Source: Bifidobacteriaceae bacterium
Lineage (GTDB): Bacteria > Actinomycetota > Actinomycetes > Actinomycetales > WQXJ01
Direction: 5' to 3'
Length of the DNA stretch: 9,284 bases
Assembly: GCA_031256885.1 (NCBI GenBank)
Contig: JAIRPS010000227.1
Location: 1 to 9,284, forward strand
The notes under the pieces were generated by a model. That model was given only the letters and a program-made list of their open reading frames with translations, was not told where the DNA came from and ran no database searches. Of this stretch, positions 1-5,276 are shown one piece after another; positions within the stretch are counted from its first letter, which is position 1; the number at the start of each line of letters is the position of its first letter. A program made the position numbers and the translations under genes.

Positions 1-1334
1 ATCTGTTCTTCATCTGCTTAGGGCCGGAACAGCAAGGCGCTACTGACGTTGGGCTGTATGAAGCTTGGATGAATGATGCCAAGACTAACGGTGTATGGCC
101 GGTGCGTGACCTGACCAACTGGGTGTACCCGGCCGCGGCTGTTTTACCAATGATTTGGGCCAAGTTGGGCCACGATTTGACGCACTTTTCCTTCATGGTT
201 AGTTGGCTGAGCCTAATCACCGTTTTTAACGCCCTAGCCTGCCTAGCCATGTGGTTGATGGCTGGTCGGCGGCGCGCTTTGCTGGGCATTGCTGCGTGGA
301 TTGTTTTCCTGGCGTTACTTGGCCCAACAGCCTTATCGCGGGTTGATTCAGCCGCCGCACCACTGATTGTGATAGGTCTGGCCGCCATTCCTGTGGCCAT
401 TCCTTTAGCAACCAGCCTGCTTACCTTGGGTGCCTGGGTCAAGGTGGCACCTGGCGCCGTGGTTTTACCGCTCTTGATGGGTACGCGCCGCTCGGTTTTA
501 CGTGTGGTAGTACCTGGGCTGGCAGTTTGTTTAGCGGTGCTGGGCGTAGCGGTCGCTTTTGGTTGCAAACCTTCCGCAGTGTTGGGCTTTTTTGGCCGCC
601 AAGCAGGTCGTGGTTTGCAGCTCGAATCGGTTGCAGCCACGCCGTTTGTGATCTCACGCGCCCGCCAACATATTGAGATTGCCCAGTTCAATAACGATCT
701 TGGCACCTACGAGACGCAGTCAGCCCAAGCTAACGGTGTCGCTGGCCTGCTTGACCTGGTGTTGGTTGCTTTGGCGGTCGCAATCGCCTTGCTGGTGTTG
801 CGCGCCCGTTTGCGTGGTGCCTGGCAGCTGGTGCATGGCAAGACAAAGCCGCTGGGCAGTTGGCGTGCCCGTTTCCAGGCTGTTCGCCAAGACCAGCACG
901 GTAAAGCGACACCGCATAATCAGCGTGAAGTGTTGATGGTGGCAGCTTTGGCAGCTTTGACCGCCATGATTGTTGCTAACAAGGTCGGTTCACCACAGTT
1001 TGTGGCCTGGATTGGTCCGCCGATGGCGCTGGGGTTAGCTTTGTGGCCAACTCGCCGCTGGTGGCAGGTAGTTGGCGCTGGTGTTGGGGTGATTGCGGTG
1101 TTGACGCACCTGATCTACCCAACAATCTACATGTCTTTGCTGTCTGGTCAGGCTAACGCTGTGGCAGTCTTGGCGGTACGCAATGCTGGTTTGGTAATAC
1201 TGCTGCTGGCCTGCCTGTTCAAGCTCTGGAATCTCGGTACGGCTGGCGGTAGCCCCGACTGTGACCACACTGATGATGCGGCTGCGCCGGATGCAGCTTC
1301 TGTGAGGCTGGCGGCACCAGCTGACGCTCGGTGA
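1..1334 (+). CDS. GT87-family (GT-C fold) polyprenol-phosphate-dependent glycosyltransferase, 5'-partial
   Basis: The frame is open from base 3 to a TGA at 1332-1334, giving 443 residues with no start in the window. The ATG at 69 is internal, because 22 in-frame codons precede it and read as the end of a membrane helix (LFFICL) and a loop. An aspartate in that first loop (fragment residue 15, in GATDVGLYEAW) sits where GT-C enzymes carry their catalytic acidic residue. Roughly eight to ten hydrophobic segments follow. The motifs VKVAPGAVVLPLL and NKVGSPQFVAW (around residues 145 and 326) match the K..P and SPQ..W patterns of the DUF2029/GT87 family. Members transfer mannose or a related sugar from a polyprenyl-phosphate donor to envelope glycolipids or polymers on the outer membrane face. 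The C-terminal tail (after about residue 415) is Asp/Ala-rich and probably cytoplasmic. Donor and acceptor cannot be told from sequence. The family call is fairly sure and the exact substrate unknown. Confidence 0.85.
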   Translation, partial: LFFICLGPEQQGATDVGLYEAWMNDAKTNGVWPVRDLTNWVYPAAAVLPMIWAKLGHDLTHFSFMVSWLSLITVFNALACLAMWLMAGRRRALLGIAAWIVFLALLGPTALSRVDSAAAPLIVIGLAAIPVAIPLATSLLTLGAWVKVAPGAVVLPLLMGTRRSVLRVVVPGLAVCLAVLGVAVAFGCKPSAVLGFFGRQAGRGLQLESVAATPFVISRARQHIEIAQFNNDLGTYETQSAQANGVAGLLDLVLVALAVAIALLVLRARLRGAWQLVHGKTKPLGSWRARFQAVRQDQHGKATPHNQREVLMVAALAALTAMIVANKVGSPQFVAWIGPPMALGLALWPTRRWWQVVGAGVGVIAVLTHLIYPTIYMSLLSGQANAVAVLAVRNAGLVILLLACLFKLWNLGTAGGSPDCDHTDDAAAPDAASVRLAAPADAR

Positions 1335-1370
1335 TGACACTGGTTTTCAGTAGAATTACCTAGAAGTTTT

Positions 1371-1379
1371 TGCTAAAAT
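1371..1379 (+). promoter_or_regulatory. Possible extended -10 promoter for the protease gene
   Basis: TGCTAAAAT fits an extended -10 element (TG-n-TAAAAT) about 140 bases upstream of the protease ATG. There is no good -35 hexamer at the usual spacing (TAGAAT at 1351-1356 is a poor match). This is a weak, pattern-only call. Confidence 0.25.
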
Positions 1380-1499
1380 TGCGTTGTTCCGCCGCGCTTT
1401 GCGTAGTTTTGCCTAAAAACCAAGAGGTTCCCCGGCCCTGCTTGATGGAAGGCAAGCCAAACTGTGCAATGTTTGTACTCGTGCGGGGACGCTCGCGCG

Positions 1500-1510
1500 A
1501 AGGAGGGGGG
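1500..1510 (+). promoter_or_regulatory. Shine-Dalgarno that sets the protease start
   Basis: AAGGAGGGGGG ends 7 bases before the ATG at 1518, and the core AAGGAGG (1500-1506) ends 11 bases before it. No comparable site precedes the alternative GTG at 1464. This strong site is the reason for preferring ATG 1518. Confidence 0.75.
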
Positions 1511-1517
1511 ACCACTG

Positions 1518-3023
1518 ATGGGTTGGACTTACGGTCTACCATTTGCTGTTGCGTGCTTTGTAAGCGCGACTGGCTTGACGACTATCGGGGCGTTTGAGCC
1601 AGTTACCGCAGCCATCTCAACAGTGATCGGGTCGGCACCGGCTGGGGGGCAGTCGGTGCCTGACCCGATAATCAGCTCTGATTCTGCCGCCACCAACCAG
1701 CTTGAGCTGGCTTTGCAACGCGATCTGGCAATGAGCTACCAACAGTTCACTCAGGCTGGTGAAACAGCTTGGCAGGCTAGCCGGTTACGCCAGCAGTTGG
1801 GTACCGGTTTCAAGGCTGAAGATGTCATGGTGAGCAACCAAAATGAAATAACTGTGCTGGTTGACTCGCCGGCTGAAGCGAGTTTGGTTACCAGTTTTGA
1901 TGCCTTACCAATCCCCCGCCAAGCCCCCTTTGACAGCCCATTTCAAGCACCTTTGCACCGATTGGCGCGGGTTGTTGGCCCGCCCGCCGGCAGTCCGGTT
2001 GCTTCGATCAGTGGCACCGCTTGCACCTTAGCTTTTTGGGGTTATCAGCGGTCAGGCAAGCCGGTTGCTTTGACTTCAGGGCATTGCAATTCCGATGCCG
2101 GTAGTGCGGTGAGCGAGTTTGTTGGGGCAAAACCTTTTTCTGAAGCCGGCAGGCTAGCCAGCAAAGCCTTCGGTAGCTACACCACTACCGCTTTTGGTGA
2201 TGGTTATGATGTTGCAGTGATTGAGGCTGCACCGGGTGTGGCCGCTAACTCCTTGATTCACCGCTGGTCAAGCCGCCGCGACCTGGCAGTTACTGGCCAG
2301 GTTGAACCGGTTGTCGGCGCACCAGTCTGCAAATCTGGTGCCGCTACTGGCTGGACCTGCGGGGTGATCACTTCGGCAACGCGGAACTACACCTTGCAGG
2401 AGGCCGGTTCGCCAAGCGTTTATGCTTTTTCAACTTCGTTGTGTTCCGCCTCGGGCGATTCCGGCGCACCGGTAGTCACCGGCAGTTTAGCGGTTGGCAT
2501 ACTGTCTGCTGGATCTTTTGATATTCGCAGCGGGGACTCTGCGGCAGCCTGCAAAATGGCTACGCAAGTGACGCGGTTCCGGGAGGATGCACTGGCCTAT
2601 TGGCCGCAAGTCAACTGGTCTGGCTTGGAAAAAATGTTGAACACTCAGCCCGGCAATTTGATTATGAGCGCAGTTTTTCCGCTGGTCAGCGATGGCCCAA
2701 GCGTCAACCGGCTGCTTGGTGATGATTGGCAGTTAGCCGTGCATGTCAAGCCACCGCAGGTGGTTAAAGCCAGTGCTGGGCGGACCAAAACTGTGATCAA
2801 GGGACGTGTCAAACTGCGTGATCACCGCCCCAGTGATTGGCGTGTGGCTATCCGTTTGCAGGGTAAAACCAAAGTTGTGCAGGTTGACAGTAGTGGTGCT
2901 TTTGCAGTCAAGTTTGCCAAGATCAGCAAAACCACAAGCTACACCATGACGGTTCAGCATAAATCTGACCGGCATCTGCGTTCCAGCAAACTGAAAGGCA
3001 CGGTCAAACCGACCACGCGGTGA
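1518..3023 (+). CDS. Secreted S1-family (streptogrisin/alpha-lytic-like) serine protease with C-terminal beta domain
   Basis: The gene encodes 501 residues from ATG 1518. A hydrophobic segment (about 7-27) with small residues after it (VTA-A) looks like a signal peptide, although the n-region carries no Lys or Arg, which is unusual. Residues of about 58-145 (starting near LELALQRDLAMSYQQF) resemble the propeptide of S1E proteases. The catalytic domain is complete. His189 lies in TSGHC, Asp231 in GYDVAVIE and Ser315 in SASGDSGAP. The cysteines form three plausible pairs: C169-C190, C271-C281 and C309-C345, the pattern of bacterial chymotrypsin-like enzymes. After about residue 370 there is an extension of some 130 residues that ends Lys/Arg-rich. 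Its segment VIKGRVKLRD..WRVAIRLQGKTKVVQVDSSGAFAVKF looks like a carboxypeptidase-regulatory or Ig-type beta sandwich, perhaps for wall or substrate binding. No LPxTG or transmembrane anchor is present, so the product is probably released or held by charge. An active extracellular endopeptidase is very likely and its substrate unknown. Confidence 0.9.
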   Translation: MGWTYGLPFAVACFVSATGLTTIGAFEPVTAAISTVIGSAPAGGQSVPDPIISSDSAATNQLELALQRDLAMSYQQFTQAGETAWQASRLRQQLGTGFKAEDVMVSNQNEITVLVDSPAEASLVTSFDALPIPRQAPFDSPFQAPLHRLARVVGPPAGSPVASISGTACTLAFWGYQRSGKPVALTSGHCNSDAGSAVSEFVGAKPFSEAGRLASKAFGSYTTTAFGDGYDVAVIEAAPGVAANSLIHRWSSRRDLAVTGQVEPVVGAPVCKSGAATGWTCGVITSATRNYTLQEAGSPSVYAFSTSLCSASGDSGAPVVTGSLAVGILSAGSFDIRSGDSAAACKMATQVTRFREDALAYWPQVNWSGLEKMLNTQPGNLIMSAVFPLVSDGPSVNRLLGDDWQLAVHVKPPQVVKASAGRTKTVIKGRVKLRDHRPSDWRVAIRLQGKTKVVQVDSSGAFAVKFAKISKTTSYTMTVQHKSDRHLRSSKLKGTVKPTTR

Positions 3024-3029
3024 TCAGTC

Positions 3030-3102
3030 GGTGGGCCGCCGGGGTGGCCGACCTATTCAACACACCCAGGATCATTCGCTAGGTGATCCCCGGTGGCCCA
3101 CC
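3030..3102. terminator. Convergent hairpin, probable transcription terminator
   Basis: GGTGGGCCGCCGGGG (3030-3044) pairs with CCCCGGTGGCCCACC (3088-3102) over 15 positions, one of them a G-U wobble. The loop is 43 bases and contains a second small hairpin (GGATCA 3069-3074 with TGATCC 3084-3089). It sits between the protease stop and the ino1 stop, so it could serve both strands. On the plus strand it is followed by a moderately T-rich tail (tcgtttgtttggtt). On the minus strand there is no T-run, so termination of ino1 may be weaker or depend on other factors. Confidence 0.55.
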
Positions 3103-3122
3103 TGAGCTGTCGTTTGTTTGGT

Positions 3123-4202
3123 TCAGCGTTCAATCTCGCCGCGAATGAAGGCTTCGACCATTTCGCGGGCTTGACGGTCCTCATGTTGGACTGGCGGTGA
3201 TTTCATGAAGTAGCTGGATGCTGAGAGGATTGGCCCGCCAATGCCGCGATCTTTAGCAATTTTGGCGGCCCGTAAAGCATCAATGATGATTCCGGCAGAG
3301 TTGGGTGAATCCCAAACTTCCAGCTTGTACTCCAGGTTGAGCGGCACTTCACCGAAAGCCCGGCCTTCGAGGCGCACAAACGCCCATTTGCGGTCGTCGA
3401 GCCAGGCCACATAGTCGGATGGGCCAATGTGAATGTCTCGTTCCGCTAATTGATGGTCCATATTGGAGGTGACTGCTTGGGTTTTGGAGATCTTCTTCGA
3501 TTCGAGGCGTGAACGTTGCAACATGTTCTTGAAATCCATGTTGCCGCCAACATTGAGTTGGTAGGTCCGGTCAAGAATCACACCGCGATCTTCAAAGAGC
3601 CGTGCCAATACCCGGTGGGTGATTGTTGCGCCAACTTGCGATTTGATGTCATCGCCAACGATTGGCAGTTTGGCGGCAGTGAACTTGGCTGCCCATTGTG
3701 GGTCTGATGCAATGAACACTGGCAGTGCGTTGACAAAAGCTACACCGGCGTCAAGGGCGCATTGTGCATAGAATTTGTCGGCCTGCTCGCTGCCCACCGG
3801 CAGGTAGGAGATCAACACATCAACTTGGGCTTCACGCAAGGCCGCTACCACATCAACCGGTCGTTGTGTGGCTTCTGTAATGGTTTGGCGGTAGTAGTCG
3901 CCCAGTCCGTCCAGCGTGTGGCCGCGTTGCACTGTCACACCGGTGGCGGGCACATCACAAATTTTGATGGTGTTGTTTTCAGAGGCGGTGATTGCCTCAG
4001 CGAGGTCTTGTCCCACCTTTTTGGCATCAACATCGAAAGCGGCAACGAACTGAATGTCTTTGACGTGGTATGGCCCAAATTGCACATGCATCAAGCCTGG
4101 TACGGTGCTGGCTGGATCAGCTCCGGCATAATAGTGGACGCCTTGAACCAGGGATGAGGCGCAGTTGCCGACGCCGACTATGGCGACGCGGATTGGGTTC
4201 AT
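3123..4202 (-). CDS. ino1: Inositol-1-phosphate (myo-inositol-3-phosphate) synthase
   Basis: This 359-residue protein has the usual length of actinobacterial inositol phosphate synthases. The enzyme converts glucose-6-phosphate to inositol-1-phosphate with NAD+ as tightly bound cofactor, in the cytoplasm. The product feeds phosphatidylinositol, PI-mannosides and mycothiol. The N-terminus has the Rossmann loop VGVGNCASS (residues 9-17). Next comes the segment [29 protein letters not shown] (36-64). The strongly conserved catalytic region follows: [14 protein letters not shown] (183-196), [12 protein letters not shown] (216-227) and [11 protein letters not shown] (231-241). The start is ATG at 4202-4200. 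It has an AAGGAGA ribosome site (4217-4211) 8 bases upstream, inside the end of padR. The padR stop overlaps this start by one base (TGATG), which implies translational coupling. The gene looks intact. Confidence 0.96.
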   Translation of the reverse strand: MNPIRVAIVGVGNCASSLVQGVHYYAGADPASTVPGLMHVQFGPYHVKDIQFVAAFDVDAKKVGQDLAEAITASENNTIKICDVPATGVTVQRGHTLDGLGDYYRQTITEATQRPVDVVAALREAQVDVLISYLPVGSEQADKFYAQCALDAGVAFVNALPVFIASDPQWAAKFTAAKLPIVGDDIKSQVGATITHRVLARLFEDRGVILDRTYQLNVGGNMDFKNMLQRSRLESKKISKTQAVTSNMDHQLAERDIHIGPSDYVAWLDDRKWAFVRLEGRAFGEVPLNLEYKLEVWDSPNSAGIIIDALRAAKIAKDRGIGGPILSASSYFMKSPPVQHEDRQAREMVEAFIRGEIER

Positions 4203-4825
4203 CAGTGCAGTCTCCTTGCTGTCTGGGTTGGGTTGGTTGGGTGCTGGGTAAGTACGGGGGGTGACTGGCTGCTGGCCAGTCCTCTGGCTGCCCGTTCGGC
4301 TTCGATCAGTCCATCAAGCCAATGGACTTCGCGTTCCAGTTGGTCAATGCCGTGGCTGTGTAACTCGCGCGTGTAGTGATCAATTTCCCGCCCCCGTCCA
4401 GCAGCCCGCAGTGCGTCTAACCGTTCGGCCATACGCAGTTTGCGGCCTTCCAAGATACGTAGGCGGGTTTCACGGTCGGTTTGCGCAAAGAATGCAAAGC
4501 GCACATCAAAGTTTTCGTCTTCCCAGGATGCCGGACCGGCTTCGCCAAGCATTGCCTCAAGGGCTTGCGCTCCTTGAGTAGTGATTGTGTAAACAATTTT
4601 GGCTCTACGCCCGGTGAGGCTGCCACTGGCGGGGTCTGAAGCGCTGATTGAGGCGCTGGCGGAGAGCTGGCGCAGCCCTGGGTAGAGGCTACCGTAGGAG
4701 AAGGCGCGGAATGGCCCAAGCATTGCATTGAGTTGTTTGCGCAGCTCATAGCCGTGCATTGGCTGTTTGCGCAGTAGTCCCAAAATGGCTAGTTGGAGTA
4801 CTGCGGCGCGGCTTGGTGTGGACAT
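4202..4825 (-). CDS. PadR-family transcriptional regulator, first gene of the ino1 operon
   Basis: This 207-residue cytoplasmic DNA-binding protein has a winged helix in residues of about 8-90. The hallmarks are [23 protein letters not shown] (10-32), [13 protein letters not shown] (42-54) and the wing segment [13 protein letters not shown] (73-85). Residues of about 105-185 ([24 protein letters not shown] and following) form the helical C-terminal dimerisation domain typical of the actinobacterial subgroup. The last 20 or so residues ([23 protein letters not shown]) are a low-complexity tail. A PadR regulator directly upstream of ino1 is also found in Mycobacterium tuberculosis (Rv0047c-Rv0046c, from memory), so control of inositol synthesis and of itself is a reasonable inference. 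The start ATG (4825-4823) has a near-perfect Shine-Dalgarno, GGAAGGAGG at 4838-4830, with only 4 bases between it and the start. The ligand is unknown. Confidence 0.92.
   Translation of the reverse strand: MSTPSRAAVLQLAILGLLRKQPMHGYELRKQLNAMLGPFRAFSYGSLYPGLRQLSASASISASDPASGSLTGRRAKIVYTITTQGAQALEAMLGEAGPASWEDENFDVRFAFFAQTDRETRLRILEGRKLRMAERLDALRAAGRGREIDHYTRELHSHGIDQLEREVHWLDGLIEAERAARGLASSQSPPVLTQHPTNPTQTARRLH
4211..4217 (-). promoter_or_regulatory. ino1 ribosome binding site inside padR
   Basis: AAGGAGA on the minus strand lies 8 bases upstream of the ino1 ATG, within the final padR codons. Together with the TGATG stop-start overlap it supports coupled translation and confirms the ino1 start. 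Confidence 0.8.
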
Positions 4826-4829
4826 TGCA

Positions 4830-4838
4830 CCTCCTTCC
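4830..4838 (-). promoter_or_regulatory. padR ribosome binding site
   Basis: GGAAGGAGG on the minus strand is an almost perfect match to the 16S anti-Shine-Dalgarno. The gap to the ATG is short (TGCA). No other in-frame start nearby has a comparable site. Confidence 0.8.
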
Positions 4839-4840
4839 GT

Positions 4841-4861
4841 GATCTATCGACCTGATACATC
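4841..4861. promoter_or_regulatory. Candidate PadR operator (near-palindrome)
   Basis: The sequence reads GATnTATC, five bases, then GATAnATC. Seven of ten opposed positions are complementary around the centre at 4851. It lies immediately upstream of the padR ribosome site, and over the predicted transcription start of the padR-ino1 operon, where a dimeric autorepressor would bind. Symmetry and position are seen directly. Binding by the PadR protein is inferred. Confidence 0.5.
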
Positions 4862-4864
4862 CTA

Positions 4865-4894
4865 AGATTAGATCAGAACGATGCCGGATGGCAA
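4865..4894 (-). promoter_or_regulatory. Possible promoter of the padR-ino1 operon
   Basis: On the minus strand, TTGCCA (4894-4889) is followed after 18 bases by TAATCT (4870-4865). This would place the start of transcription near 4858, inside the candidate operator, with a leader of about 33 bases. The match to the housekeeping sigma consensus is moderate, and no other pair in the region fits better. Confidence 0.4.
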
Positions 4895-5181
4895 ATCAGC
4901 AGTTCAACTCACCTTTAGTACTGTTTGGTAGCGCTGTTCTCCCACGCAGTTGTTCAACCAAGGGCAACAATCCTGTGACGGTAAGTCCACCAACATGTTC
5001 GATTGAGTGGTCAATGGTCGGGTGAACCAACCAACGTTGCGGTATGGCAAGGTCCTCACAGGCACGGTGGAAACCGGCGCATCGACCGACTGCTGAGACA
5101 GTTCGGCAACTGTTACTGAGGTATGAGGTTAAGCGCTTAGGCTGGTCTGGCGAGCGCCCACACTTCGCTCGTCCGTGCCTG

Positions 5182-5220
5182 CGCCCCGCGCCCCGACTCA
5201 ACCTCACCCGCCCCGCGCCC
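5182..5220 (+). repeat. Short direct repeat, CGCCCCGCGCCC x2
   Basis: Identical 12-base units occur at 5182-5193 and 5209-5220, 27 bases apart start to start, within the C-rich leader of the surface-protein gene. Chance within such biased composition is a serious alternative. Confidence 0.5.
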
Positions 5221-5264
5221 ACCTAACTTCGCCACAGTGCCCCACCTCGCAATGTGCAGTATTT

Positions 5265-5270
5265 CAGGAG
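5265..5270 (+). promoter_or_regulatory. Ribosome binding site of the surface-protein gene
   Basis: CAGGAG lies 6 bases upstream of the ATG at 5277. That ATG is the only start able to give an N-terminus ahead of the hydrophobic export signal, so it is chosen as the start. Confidence 0.7.
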
Positions 5271-5276
5271 TTAGTC

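Larger units (their letters stand above)
1335..1517 (+). other. Intergenic region / leader of the protease gene
   Basis: This stretch of about 180 bases lies between the glycosyltransferase stop and the protease start. It holds two similar AT-rich motifs, TTTTGCTAAAA at 1368-1378 and TTTTGCCTAAAA at 1407-1418. It also holds the sequence GGTTCCCC at 1426-1433, which can pair with the G-run next to the protease ribosome site. A convincing intrinsic terminator for the upstream gene was not seen, so readthrough from the glycosyltransferase is possible. An in-frame GTG at 1464 could extend the protease by 18 residues but has no Shine-Dalgarno. Confidence 0.5.
4862..5276. other. Divergent intergenic region / long leader of the surface-protein gene
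   Basis: About 415 bases separate the padR control region from the start of the large surface-protein gene. I see no convincing gene, RNA family or mobile element here. A 108-codon minus-strand frame (5222-4896) crosses it, but it has arginine-rich low-complexity sequence and no recognisable domain. Structural elements seen are the palindrome TAAGCGCTTA (5130-5139), a small hairpin CGAGCG/CGCTCG (5151-5156 and 5166-5171), a 12-base direct repeat and a C-rich, G-poor tract (5157-5250). I found no convincing promoter for the surface gene. Confidence 0.5.

Noticed and set aside
69..71. ATG as start of the glycosyltransferase
   Set aside because: The frame is open to the window edge and the preceding 22 codons encode a helix end and the loop with the expected acidic residue, so this methionine is internal.
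2733..2975. 80-codon minus-strand frame inside the protease gene
   Set aside because: It lies wholly opposite the protease C-terminal domain and has no domain or ribosome site. It is a shadow frame.
3762..4157. 131-codon plus-strand frame opposite ino1
   Set aside because: Antisense to a strongly conserved enzyme, with composition explained by the ino1 codons.
4896..5222. 108-codon minus-strand frame between padR and the surface gene
   Set aside because: No recognisable domain, an arginine-rich N-terminal half produced by the C-rich plus strand, and no clear ribosome site. Its C-terminal half (ending LLPLVEQLRGRTALPNSTKGELNC) looks slightly more protein-like, so a decayed gene cannot be excluded, but I cannot support calling it.
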